Assembly (NCBI GenBank): GCA_034770075.1
Contig: CM068380.1
Location: 86,078,112-86,142,111, forward strand
DNA length: 64,000 bases
Reading direction: 5' to 3'
Source of the DNA: Aralia elata
Lineage: Eukaryota > Streptophyta > Magnoliopsida > Apiales > Araliaceae
Position 1 is the stretch's first letter; every line of letters starts with the position of its first letter. Shown here in pieces: positions 23,650-35,400 of this stretch. A program made the translations under genes and the position numbers. Under the pieces are notes generated by a model. It saw only the letters and a list, made by a program, of their open reading frames with translations. It made no database searches and was not told where the DNA came from.

Positions 23650-24926
23650 ATGTATGTCCCCATATACTACACCAGTACACTAATACTTTGCTAAAGGCAA
23701 GTGTTACACACCATACATAAATGTTAAGAAAATTAGTGGAAGTTGCAGCCATTGCCTCAGCATTGAATAGAGACTGGGGAAAGAGAGAGAGAGAGAATAT
23801 CTGACAGACACAATACTAGTAACAAGACCAAAGTGCTGCACTCTACTGTACTCTGCTGTGCTGTGGACCATCATTTTTCTTCACTTTAATTCCCACCCCA
23901 ACACACACAAAAAGAAAAATGCCTTCAGAATCTTCTGATCACTCATGCTATTAGACATCTGTAAACCTTGTTAATTGTATATCTCATGTTTGTTTCATAA
24001 ATCTAAACCCAGATTAATTAATTAAGTTGCATTGCATGTATATGAATTAAGTTGTAGGAAATTTCAAGGCAGTGAGGGTGAAGTCCCATCACCAGGCATC
24101 AGAATCTTAGGTGGTAGTGGAGCAATGTGCAGCAGGGAGTAAGAGAGGACAAACATAAACTTGTCGGTCATCTTCAACTGTAATGTAAGTCTCTCACTCT
24201 CTTCTTCATCTTACTGCAGCTCCACCAAAGTCATCACTCTTACCCTTTTCTTCCATACTTGCCATAAAAACAAATTAAGAAAGAAAAAAAAAGCCCCATC
24301 ATCAAACTCTCCCTTATATATTCATAACTCACCTCCGGGCTCTAACTTAATCCTTTCTCTTTCTTCATCCATCACTTTGATTCTTCTATCTAATTCCTCA
24401 TTCGTATGATACTCTTTTTTTTCTTTTTTTTTGGGGGGTTTTTTAGTGTGTGAATTAAGGTAAAGCTTTAGTAATTAGCTGTTTAAGGGTCCCATATGAG
24501 GTTCTTTATTCTTTCCTTTTACAGTGTGGATTGAGTTTCAAGATTTTTTTTTATAATATATAAATGTAGTCCGTTGGTTGATTATGGTTTTAATCTTCTC
24601 CTCTTAAACCATCATCTATCCCTTTTCAACCTGACCTGACCTGACCTTTATCTGTCTACTGCTAAGTCAATTTGCTTTCATTCTAAGAATGAAGTTGAAA
24701 TTTCGTCGGATGGGTTGGTGGGTTTAGTACTGCATGGTCCTAATCATTTGAAAGGAAAGGAATTAATTACGGTTTAATTTGCAACTTGATTACTACTAGT
24801 TCTTTAGTTGAAAGTGTGTTACTTTTTTCTGGGTGGATTAGCTAGCTGCAGGCTTCAAGTTTGATACTGAAAAAACTGATTGTGATTAAGAGAGAGAGAG
24901 AGAGAGATTAGCAGAATCAAACTTTA
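23281..24926 (+). promoter_or_regulatory. Upstream region and leader of the ZF-HD gene
   Basis: From ~23700 to the ATG the DNA has the pyrimidine-rich style of plant leaders. A GTAAGT donor near 24185 and several acceptors before 24851 (for instance CTGCAG at 24846-24851) would allow a 5' UTR intron, which I only infer. A GA microsatellite (about 24889-24906) lies 20 bp before the start codon, a common place for GAGA-type elements. The duplication with a TA palindrome at 23555-23720 also lies here. Confidence 0.45.
23555..23720. repeat. 52-bp direct repeat split by a TA-rich palindrome
   Basis: Two copies of ~52 bp (23555-23606 and 23669-23720) contain AGTACACTAATxCTTTG and AAAGGCAAGTGTTACACACC. 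Between them is a perfect palindrome 23602-23657: ACATACATAC, a TA run, then GTATGTATGT. Confidence 0.85.
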
Positions 24927-25943
24927 ATGGAAGGAATGCCAAGGTCTATAGGTTATACCAATAGTTCACCTCAACCTAATCAAGAATCATCATCATCCAA
25001 GCTACTATTACCCACAACAGATAAAAGAAGGAATATTGAAAGTGGAGGAATCCTCAGCCCTACTCAAACCCAAACCCTAGAGCAACATCATCATCAATTC
25101 AATGCACAGCACCAACAACAAACACAAAGACAAGGAGGAAGAGAGCCAACCCAAGATCCAGATCAACCTCAATTGGCAAGTGCAACAACAGGTGGTGCAT
25201 CAAATTCAAACAAACCACCACAAGCACAACCAGAAGCAAATCATGTTGCGGCTTCGATTCGATATCAAGAATGCCTCAAGAATCACGCTGCAAGCATAGG
25301 CGGGCACGTTGTGGATGGCTGCGGAGAGTTCATGCCGAGTGGAGATGAAGGAACTGCAGAAGCCCTTAAATGCGCAGCTTGCGAATGCCACCGCAATTTC
25401 CACAGGGTAGAGAGTCAAGGAGGAGAGTCGCAACAATTGATGTCAAGCTTTTATCATGCACACAATCATAATGGAAATAACAGAATAAGAACTTCTACAA
25501 ATCATCATATTCAACCCCCATCGTCTCAACAATATCCACATCTGCATCCACATCACCACCACCAATTCTCGCACCACTACTCCCATAGTTTAGCTAGTCC
25601 TACGACTGGTGGACCGATGATGATGGCCTTTAGTGGGGCCGGTAGGGGGGCGGCGGAGTCGTCAAGCGAAGATCTCAATATGTTTCACTCAAATGCCAGA
25701 GGGGCACAGCCGATGGCGGTGCCCCAAACTTTTTCCATATCCAAAAAGAGGTTTAGGACAAAGTTCAGTAAAGAACAGAAAGATAGAATGCATGAAGTTG
25801 CGGAGAAGCTGGGGTGGAAGATTCAAAAGCAAGATGGTGAACAAGTACAGCAGCTGTGTGATGAATTGGGTGTAAAGAGACAAGTGTTCAAGGTTTGGAT
25901 GCACAACAACAAACAAACCATGAAGAAGAAACAACATGAGTAA
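24927..25943 (+). CDS. Zinc-finger homeodomain (ZF-HD/ZHD) transcription factor
   Basis: A single-exon protein of 338 residues, intronless as is usual for this plant family. The ZF-HD dimerisation domain is at residues ~111-163, with YQECLKNHAASIGGHVVDGC, then CGEFMPSGDEG, then the Cys/His cluster CAACECHRNFHR. The C-terminal homeodomain is at ~272-332, starting KKRFRTKFSKEQKDRM and ending with the recognition helix QVFKVWMHNNKQ. Residues 1-107 are Gln/His/Ser-rich and disordered, and a second His-rich stretch spans 193-220. The family acts in the nucleus as homo- or heterodimers binding ATTA-core sites in development and stress responses. The start is the first ATG after the GA-rich leader and lies in frame with both domains. 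No close homologue is nearby. The specific ZHD number cannot be assigned from the sequence alone. Confidence 0.97.
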   Translation: MEGMPRSIGYTNSSPQPNQESSSSKLLLPTTDKRRNIESGGILSPTQTQTLEQHHHQFNAQHQQQTQRQGGREPTQDPDQPQLASATTGGASNSNKPPQAQPEANHVAASIRYQECLKNHAASIGGHVVDGCGEFMPSGDEGTAEALKCAACECHRNFHRVESQGGESQQLMSSFYHAHNHNGNNRIRTSTNHHIQPPSSQQYPHLHPHHHHQFSHHYSHSLASPTTGGPMMMAFSGAGRGAAESSSEDLNMFHSNARGAQPMAVPQTFSISKKRFRTKFSKEQKDRMHEVAEKLGWKIQKQDGEQVQQLCDELGVKRQVFKVWMHNNKQTMKKKQHE

Positions 25944-28103
25944 CTAATTAAGAACAGGCAAAAGGAAGTCCGGCCCTTTCATTGAGGTATTTAATTTTAA
26001 TTAGGAACACTAATTTTATTAGGGTTTAGGTATTCATAATTCAAATAGTGAGGTACTAATTAACTAGAGAATCTGCAGCTTAACTTTACATGATTTGAAT
26101 CTTCTTTGTAATTACTTGTCTTATTATTATTGTTTGATGGTCTTCATTCTTCATTGTCAATTAATCATATGCATATTCTTAATTGGAAATCAAGTTTTAA
26201 TTATCCTAACCCAGAATTTACAGTCACTAAACTTTGATCTAGTGGCTTAATCAAAGTTGGTTTTGTCCCTCTTGTTCACCTCTTAACACTCCATATATGT
26301 TCTCCGGAAAAACTGCGACGCAAGCATAACCTAATAGACGTGTTCAGTGTGATATATATGCTTCACTCAGCTGGAAGCATAAATAAGGAGAATACTGCTT
26401 CGAGTAATGCAAGGTAATGCAAGGTAATTAGACAAAAAATTGTCTAGTTTATATGGATGAATACTGCTTTTAATGTCAGGTCCTGGCTATTAAAAGCACT
26501 TATAGCTAGCCATAAAATCCTAATTACTGGTCAAAGTTAAATTTATCTAATAGTGCTAGGACAAAAGCAAAGGAAATACATGATGAATCATGAAACCAAA
26601 CATGATATTAACGTGTGAGCTCTGGTATGCTTAAAGGGGAAAAAAGAAGAAGATAATTCGACAAAAGTCCTAAAATGTCGGCGTAAACTGTAGTTTAGAA
26701 CAAGAAAAAATGTATGTTAGAACAAGAACCTTGAATGGGAAATCAAGGGAGTCGGTCAATGACAAAAAAGTGAAACTTAGGAGTTCCCACACACAAGATA
26801 ATCTACTTGCACTGGGACATTATTATCTTCTTTATTAGAATAATAATCAAGCCCAAACCACAAACTAAATGTACTTAATCAAAGCATACCATGCATACAT
26901 TAATCATACACAATGCTAGGAATGCAAGTAGTCTTTAGAAATAAAATAGGGAACAAAAGTTCATGACCTTGGTGCTAAAATTTAGCTTCGGGACACACAA
27001 GTATCTTCTCATGAATCTATAATCTTATTTGCCTAGCTTATCTTTTCTACATAATTATTTCTCAATTGCCTAGAAGTCTAATACATTAGCATCCAGGACA
27101 AATTGGTGTTGATATAAATAATATTCCCTCCGTTTCAAAATTAGAGATACAATTTAACTTTTAAGATCAAATGACGGCATATTAAACTTTAAATTGATGT
27201 GAATTTATTTGATTTTAGTTGATTCAATTATTATAATTGTATAGTATATAACAAAAACTATTAATCACAAAAAAAATTTCATTCTAAACTTTTATAAATC
27301 ATATCAATTTTAAAGTTTAATATGTCGTCGTTTGATCTCAAAAGTCAAATTGTATCTCTAATTGTGAAACGGATGGAGTATAAATTCTACTGTGCTTATA
27401 ATTTTGGATAGGTAGGTTTACTGCAACGTTGACCATCATTACCTTATGCAAAATTAAATGCTAGGCAGGTTAAACCGAAAAGGAAAAAAAAAAATTGTTT
27501 GTAACCATGGCACTAGAAATTAGAATGACACTCCACGCTACCATACTTAATTGCTACTTGTATGACCGAAACTGCACTAGTACTGAACACCACTCCATAC
27601 CATCATACAGTACCGCTAACCGTGACTGAAACCTAGCTAATATTTGAATTGACAATCGTGCACAACTTGAAGAAAAAGAATAATTAGTGTAGATAATTAG
27701 ATTCCCATGTTCTCGAGAGGGGGAAATCAAAAGTCAAAAGCAGTACAATTGCCATGATATTTGACTACTAATTTGTCAAACATACACCAAACCAAGCAAA
27801 ACCTCTAAAGCGGCATGAATTATTACACCATCTGCTGGGAATGTGGCTAGAGAAACCAAGGTCAAACGCACGCGAGGTAATATATATCTAAGGCTGCTCT
27901 AACATATAAATCTTATTACATACAGACATACAGTTATACATAAACCAAGAAAAATTAAAATCAGTAATACTCTTATAAAAAGGTTCACCAAAAACCTAAA
28001 ACTATTTAAAAGAAAATGATTTATAAGAGAGAACTCAAAAAAAATATGTAACAGTGACTCACAGGAAGCTTTATGTGGTGACACTTCCGAAAGTATAAAC
28101 TGC
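25944..28103. other. Intergenic DNA between ZF-HD and LEA genes
   Basis: It contains the 3' flanks of two converging genes and one MITE (27124-27378). The rest is AT-rich with no coding signal. A short duplication GCAAGGTAATGCAAGGTAAT lies near 26408. Confidence 0.5.
27124..27378. mobile_element. Stowaway-type MITE
   Basis: The termini TTCCCTCCGTTTCAAAATTA and TAATTGTGAAACGGATGGAG are inverted and flanked by TA on both sides (27122-27123 and 27379-27380). Inner arms share AGATACAATTTAACTTTTAA and its complement. About 255 bp, non-coding. Confidence 0.88.
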
Positions 28104-31008
28104 TCATAGTTCAGCAGAATCTTTTCTCATCTGTGCTCCAACATTTCCTGCAGCTTGTGAAGCTTTCTCCTTGGCAGCCTCATAATTTTCTTTGGCTCGT
28201 TCACTCATGGTTTCCTTGGCTGATGTATATGTTTCCCCAACCCTTGCTCTAGCATCATCATAGGCGCCAAATGCTTTTTCTTTCATGTTCTCTTTGGCAT
28301 TGCTGGCCACATCTGAAACCGTGTTAAGCATTTGGCCTGCCTTACCATACGTGAATGCATAGGCATCGGCAGCTTTATCTTCGTAGTTATCATAGTAATC
28401 TTTCCCTCCGGCCTTCGTGTTACTGGCCATATCTGAAGCCATGTTAGTGGCTTCACAAGCCATACCATTGATGAATGCATAGGCATCGGCAGCTTTATCT
28501 TCGTAGGTATCGTAGTAATCTTTCCCTCTCTGCTTAGCGTCACTGGCCATATTTGAAGCCTTGTCAGTGGCTTCACCAGCCTTACCATAGACGAAGGCAT
28601 AGGCATCGGTAGCTTTATCTTCATAGGTGTCGTAAGCTTCTTTCCCTCTCTCCTTCCCGTAACTGGCCATATTTGAAGCCATGTTAGTGGCTTCACCAGG
28701 CTTACCATTGATGAAGGCATATGCATCCGCAGCTTTATCTTCATAGGTGTCGTAAGCATCTTTCTCTCTCTCGTTGGTGTAACTGGCCATATTTGAAGCC
28801 ATGTCAATGGCTTGACCAGCTTTACCATAGATGAATGCATAGGCATCAGCAGCTTTATCTTCATAGGTGTCATAAGCATCTTTCCCTCTCTCCTCGGCCA
28901 AATCCGGAACCATTTTAATGGCTTGACCTGCCTTACCGTAAATGAATGCATGGGCATCAGCAGCTTTATCTTCATACGTTTCGTAAGCAGATTTCCCTCT
29001 TTCTTTGGCATCATTAGCCATATCCGAAGCAATGTTCATGGCTTGACCTGCCTTTCCATAGATGAAGACATAGGCATCAGCAGCTTTATCTTCATAGGTG
29101 TCATAAGCATATTTCCCTCTCTCTTTGGCATCACTTGCCATATCTGAAGCAATTTTCATGGCTTGACCTGCCTTTCCATACATGAACGCGTAGGCATCGG
29201 AAGCTTTATCTTCATAAGTATCATATGCATCTTTTCCTCTGGCTTTCACGTCACTGGCCATATTTGAAGCCATGTTTGTGGCTTGATCTACCTTCTCATG
29301 AGCGAAGTTCTTTGCATTACCCATTTTATCAGAGGCCATGTTTGCCGCCTCAGAAGCATAATTTGCAGTTCCTGCCCAAATAATAAAGGGAGCCTTATAT
29401 ACAAATAAGAGTTTTATAGTTAATAAAATGACGATTAAGATGCAACAATAATCACCAGATGCAGCAGAATTCATCGACTTTGTGATCTTTGATGTAGCTT
29501 CTCCAGCCGCATTCATCATCCTTTGATCTCCTTTCGCATTCTCCTGATTCAATCCAAAGCCCCTAAAAGCACAAAATATATAAACAATATTGAGGGAAAA
29601 GAGATAATGATAGGTTAAAATTTCAATCCTTGATACCTACCAGAGGCTACTCAATATCAACTTAGAAATTTCATTCAGACCCCAATTAAAAGCTAATCGA
29701 GAAATGCAAACATTGAAGTCTGCCGCTAAGCAAGTAAATAATGCCTTGAAGATAAGTTTCCTCTTCCCTCTCCTAAAACGTGGTATGCTCATTTTATTTC
29801 CAAAACATAAGAGGATATCAGTTAGTAGGCTACTAGTACGTATGTATTTTCTTATATTATTTTTTGAATATGGAAATGGTAGCTAGGTTGGGCGGAGCAT
29901 TTTCCCCTAAGTTACCATTAGACATAACACTTGATCAGATCATTACATATTTTCAAGTTATATTTCCCAGATGAGAGTTCTATTTCGTGAAAGAGACACC
30001 TTTAATTGTGCTACATTCTAGCATTTTAGATCCCATCTGATTTCGAATAAAAACCGCATTGGTGCCAAGCGTGAGGGAATGCTGAGGTGAAGTATATGTA
30101 CCCGTCGAGTGATTTACACTCTTCAGGGTTTAGCATGGGATATTTTTTCTTTTTCTATAGATTGGTGAACCGCGGACCATGCTCTAGGGGATGCATGGAT
30201 GAGTCTCACCATGCTGAGAAAATTCAACATCCTGTCCGTTTTTCCAGTAGGATATAGAGTAGAGTAAATAGTTTTTTCATTCTGTCCAAAATTAAATGAG
30301 ATCCCCAATTTGAAACTTTACTCTGTTTTACTCATCTAATTTCTAAGGCATATTAAGGTTTGTCATAAAATCATCTGTTGTAAAAGATTGTCTCAAGTGT
30401 CTGGAATGCATAACAAAAAATAAAGTGCCAAATGTAAGTACAGTACAGGTGTGGTCATAAAGGAGCTCATATACATATGTTAACAAGAAAACCAAACTAA
30501 GTAACATCCTCAAGTATTACTATATATGGAAACAATTAGGATTGACGATATGGATTACTACATATGGAATCAATTAGGATTGACGTCTTGACGACAATGA
30601 AGACACCAAACAAGACAGAGAGGTTTCAAATTTTGTACAGCATAAAAGAAGTGTGTACGTGAAGCCTACAACTATATTACATCCATACAATCGGTGAAAA
30701 AAATACTTGATGTTCCATTCAAAATTTGAGATACATTTTCTTTTTTAATTTGTTACATTCAAAATTCGAGATACATTTTCTTTTCTAATTTGTTCCAGCG
30801 CTGATCCTGGCAGTATATAGAACCAACTCATCTTCCACCTTTAGATTTATGAGTCAAAGGGTTTAGATTTAAAAAAATTTAAAACTATCCGCAATAAATT
30901 GTTGAAGATACTTCAACTAATACCTGCGGATAGTTAGTTTTTTTGTGTTAAAAAACCAGAAGGGTCATAACGCTCCAAATATGTGTGTGTAGGGTGTGTG
31001 TGTGTGTG

Positions 31009-31040
<32 letters not shown>

Positions 31041-31282
31041 CCAATAAAATAAATAAGAAGGGTTTGGGATTTGAAGAAGGAAGGTAGGTATATGGTTAAT
31101 TACTCGGGGATGTTGGCCATGGCTTGAGCAGTGGTGTGCATGGCGTGTTCAGCTTTGGCTCTCATGCTCCCGCCCGCCGCCAGATTCATACTGTTCTCCC
31201 CACAACAACACAACACTAGAAATGTCGCCGGAACAACCCATACTAACACCGACAGTACGGATCCTCCTCTCTGAAATCCCAT
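28104..31282 (-). CDS. LEA-type repeat protein with signal peptide (three exons)
   Basis: Exons on the minus strand are 31282-31104, 29562-29456 and 29371-28104. Junctions are GT/AG and keep frame, giving 517 residues. Exon 1 supplies the start and a hydrophobic N-terminus (residues ~9-28, VLSVLVWVVPATFLVLCCC), a likely signal peptide or anchor, so the protein probably enters the secretory pathway. The body has eight tandem repeats of 40 residues (the third is 37), each of the form AYDTYEDKAADAYAFIYGKA plus a QAxxMASxMAS..ERGK tail. The C-terminus is Lys/Glu/Ala-rich (KENYEAAKEKASQAAG). This composition fits the LEA_4/group 3 late-embryogenesis-abundant proteins: amphipathic helices that protect membranes or proteins in drying cells. 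Intron 2 is 84 nt, stop-free and in frame. ABRE-like sites upstream fit the class. Assigning exon 1 is inference from frame and splice signals. Confidence 0.88.
28285..29235 (-). repeat. Eight 120-bp tandem repeats within the LEA exon
   Basis: Successive ~120-bp units, one 9 bp shorter, keep reading frame throughout. They share the block GCxGCTTTATCTTCATAGGT on the plus strand. DNA identity between units is high, indicating expansion by unequal exchange. Unit boundaries are arbitrary within the 40-residue period. Confidence 0.9.
29571..31103 (-). other. Intron 1 of the LEA gene
   Basis: It is a 1.5-kb intron. It contains a 41-bp direct duplication (about 30715-30795, TTCAAAATTxGAGATACATT) and a compound microsatellite (GT)n(TA)n(GA)n at 30982-31040, only ~65 bp inside the donor. 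No other gene is seen within it. Confidence 0.65.
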
Positions 31283-32486
31283 CTATCTATCTATCTATCT
31301 ATATGTATTATGATCCGAACACCAATTAAAACCAGAAATAATTTATTTTCAGAATATATAATAACAACTTGTTTGTTTTTGTCCGGATTATGAAGACAAC
31401 AGTGATCTAGAATGGTGAACCTAACGTGTAACGACCACAGGGCTACGTGGCAAATTCATAAGACGACTTTTGTTGTCCGACTGCCACGTCGAACCAACTC
31501 TACTACTATGTCGTCGGTGTCGGCCGCATCTTCGGCTGGGAGGCCTATTCCTATTCCTACAATCTTGTCCTTTTCTTTTACATTTTGCGGGCAGTGAGTA
31601 CTTCCCGCAGTTGGAGGACTATTCAGCCTCAACATAATTTACTACTCGCCTACTTGATACCAGCTATGTGCTTTATCATTGGTCCATTACTGTCATTAGT
31701 ATGTATTTGTGGTGCACACACTATGCATATACAATACATTAAATTAAATTAAATTATAAAATATGTCTGAGAAAATGTGAGAAATTTTTAAAATAAAATA
31801 AAATGTAGGAGGGAGAGGGGGAGAGAGAGAGAAAAAGGAAGTTACATGTGTTAATTTTCTCCCTCTCCCATTATATAGTAGATAATAGATATAAAAATAA
31901 AATTAAAATTATCAAGTTGTAGTATCAAAGATTAAAATTAATTTTTAATTAAAAAATATTATGTCAAAGTATGTCTTTTAATATTCAAAAGAAGGATTCA
32001 CGAGTGCTACTAGAACATTCACGATCAATGAACGAGTGGCAGATTATTTATCTCACCTCCTCGTTCACTTGTTTTAAGGTCACCAACTTGCTGAAATCAG
32101 AGATGAAAACCATCATTTTATGTTACAGCACTTCTTCCCATGGTTTTGGCTGCGAACAAGAACCCACATATAAGTGCCCTCCCATTCATCAACCAAAAGA
32201 ATACCCATCACATCACTTTGAAGTTTCGGCCTTCGGATCATATAATCCTTAAAGCAACTATAGATTAACATTTGTTTCACAGGCAAAAGAGATTCGCTAT
32301 TTCTTGTATTCTTTAAGCTGCTGCTATGATATGCCTAACTAATAAGCTATTCAAATAGATCTCCCTGAAGAACCTTGTTATTATTACCAAATACATAAAA
32401 AGATTGAAGTAAACAAAATTTCCAACATTTTTGATACAAGATCAAAGCGGGGTCAATACTCAAATAAATCCTCTCCAGAACAGCAC
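31283..32486. other. LEA promoter side and ATAD3 3' flank
   Basis: The right part includes the ATAD3 3' UTR just below 32487. The left part is the LEA promoter. In between are AT-rich DNA and a short GA-rich run (about 31808-31838). Small frames here have no recognisable domain. Confidence 0.5.
31444..31490 (-). promoter_or_regulatory. Two ABRE-like ACGT motifs upstream of the LEA gene
   Basis: TACGTGGC lies at 31444-31451 and GCCACGTC at 31483-31490, 160-210 bp upstream of the LEA start codon. Both contain the ACGT core with a GGC flank, the pattern bound by ABA-responsive bZIP factors, and paired sites are typical of functional ABREs. A TATA-like stretch (GTTATTATATATTC on the minus strand, about 31351-31364) lies between them and the ATG. 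Confidence 0.6.
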
Positions 32487-35400
32487 TTATGCTGGAAGGC
32501 CACCTTCAGCTACCAGATTTATTCGCTGTTGATGCTCTGCAACTTTGTAATCTACAATCTCCTTAAAGAGCTCAGAATCCAAAACACAATCATGGCGGCC
32601 ATAGACAGCAGCTTGGACACTGGCCATTAGTTTCGCTATCTCACGACCAGAGAACCCTTCTGTCTTCTTGGCGGCCTCTCGGATCACATCTTCAGACAGA
32701 TCTCTTATGGTAATCTTTTGCGATGTCCTATTAAATAAAGGGCCCCACTTAGACTTGTAGACACCTTCATTGGAAAGGTACTTGTTCAAATATAGATTCA
32801 ACAACTTGAAACGCTCCTCCTCCTGAGGAACTGGGAATTCAATCACTTCATCGATGCGGTCAGTGATGGCACTATCAAGATCACCTGGTCTATTTGTGGC
32901 TAGTACAAGAACTACATCTCTTGATTGGTCTCCAGTTCGAAAAAGCAAAGCATTTAGAGCACTTCGCTGAGCTTCACTCATGTGTGTGCTGTTACGCCTG
33001 GCATTAGGATCAATTGTATAATTGTTAACATATTTGCACAGTAGAATTTTTCACTATAACCATGTTGTCTTTTACTAAGTGAAGAACTATGGCATGCAAA
33101 CTCCTTTAAACTTTGCACCCCAAAAAAAAAAACCTCCTTTAAACTGATTAAACCAACTTGCATAATCACTCATCTGGAAGTTCATCTCAATGACAACAAG
33201 AGGAGCAAGTACAGTTGGGACCTGGGCATTCAAATCAACTCTTTGCTCAAACAATGATAGCATTAGTAGTACTTTCTGCTATCTTCTTTAAGTTTCCTTT
33301 TTCATTTCGACACATAAATAGTTAATCTAGGAATACGTGTTACCAATATAAGTCACCAAAGACAGGAATGCACTGAGACAAAATTGATATATGTTGTACA
33401 AGAGGATGAGTAGAGGAGCTTACAGGTAGTAATGGAAAGGCTGAGCTTTACCAAATTTCATACATGTTGACTATAAATAATGAAATATCTATATAAATAA
33501 CATATTAAAAAATTTAATATTTAATATATACTCGCTCTTTCTTCCATATTACTTATTAGTACCAATAACATCAAGGTACAATAATCACACTCACGCCATA
33601 TTCAAAGTTAGTTGGACTTGCAACTAAGCAACTGTAATCAATGACGAGGACTGTAACTAACTGGCATAGAAAACAGTTATACTATCTAAAAAAATCTCAC
33701 TGAGAAAGAAGTATGCAAAGGGTATCTATCCAAGAGACTCAAAAGGAGTGATGATGACTGTAACTTACTCGCATAGAAAAGCATCAGCCTCGTCTATAAA
33801 AAGAAGTAAACCTTTCTTCGACTTTTTGGACCAATCAAAAATTTCATGAATCTTTGTAACAGCCTGTGCACCCAGTGGAGCAACATCACCTCCTGTCATC
33901 ATAGCATAATCCAAACCCTGCAAATATTTGAATAAAGGGTAACTAGAGAAATTTCTTGTGTTAAAAACAAGTATTAGTTCTACTACAATAGATAACATTT
34001 ACCATCCCTTCATCTAACATGTAAGAAGTAGTGAAACTAAGGGGCTAGCTTATCAAACTGGAAAAAGACCATATAAACTGTTTCTCAAGTAAAGAAAACA
34101 CCCACACTATCAATTTCATTGAAGCCATTCAGACGAAAATAGAAGCTTTAATCACCCTAATTGTGGGTACAAGACAGTGGTGAGACGAGCGCGGAACTAG
34201 TTACCAACATTGACACAGAAGGCACAAACCAAACCAGTTTATGTAAGAGAGAAAATTTGAAAATTACAGTTTGTCACTATACCGATTTTTGAGCAATCTC
34301 TCTTGCCACCATTGTTTTGCCCGTGCCTGGAGGCCCATAAAAGAGCATGTTACGAAATGGCGCCTGGTGAGACTTGGTGTTCGCCGTAGCTCGAGCAAGT
34401 TGTTCTATTCGTCTCTGCAGCGAAGGATGGAGAATAATATTCCCAAACCTGGACTTGCTTTCCCCAGACGCTGCTGCTTTAGGGTTAAACACCTTACGCG
34501 CTGCTTGAGAAACCATTCCTGACCATGGAAATTTTGTGATGGATGATTCCCGAATTAGTGATGGCTGGCCAAGAATCCGATTGATATACCCCCAAGTAAC
34601 CCTGGCACCTTCCCTGCAATAAATTGAGGGATATTATAGGCAAATTTATTCGGTCCTACCCTAACTTCCTAGAGCATTAAAAGTGAAAACAATGTTTAAC
34701 AAAACCAAGCCGTAATAATAAAATATTATTACGACAGGGAACACACTAATTTGGGGAAAAAGTAGTAGAATTCTCCATGCTTCTAAACCTTATTTCATAT
34801 AAAATTAACTGATGTTGGAATGAATTACATGTGAATGGCGGTGAACATCTAAAACCATTTGTATCTTGAACATTTAAATCTCCATAAATTTGCATGAGTA
34901 CACTTCATTGACCACATAACAGCTCCATGAAACCAAGTCCACCCCTGATTTAAATCTACTTAAGAGGCAAATGTAATAAAAAACAAATACAAACTAAGAA
35001 TTGAAAGTCTCTACACATGGTCCACGCATATATACAAAGGTGGTGCCCAAGACAACCACGATTTTCTTCTTAACAGGGTCCATGCTTAGTTGGTCACACA
35101 CATCATGATAGGTTCTCGCACGTATATTCACTTAACTCAAAGAAAAGGACAGAGTACAAACCTAGTCGTATAAACTCCGGCAGCCAATGCAGTGGCTCCT
35201 CCAACCGTCATAATCAATTTACTCCTATCGGTCAATAAAACCCTGAAGCCCCCTGCATATGACATGTGATAAACAATTGAATACAAAAGAAATGCTTTAC
35301 TTTGACTCAGATTGACCATACCGTAAAACAACATACTATCAAGTAAATAAATTTCATACTTGTACGACAATGCAGAAAGTAGAGATATAATACTGCTTGG

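Noticed and set aside
28283..29032. Second minus-strand frame of 249 codons across the LEA repeats
   Set aside because: An alternative frame of the 120-bp repeats; it has no plausible protein composition and lacks the splice connections of the LEA frame.
28812..29147. Plus-strand open frame of 111 codons
   Set aside because: It is antisense to the LEA repeat array and open only because the repeats keep the same complementary codons.
30123..30308. 61-codon minus-strand frame within LEA intron 1
   Set aside because: It would lie between exons 1 and 2, but including it would need extra splice sites that are not evident, and exons 1 and 2 already join in frame.
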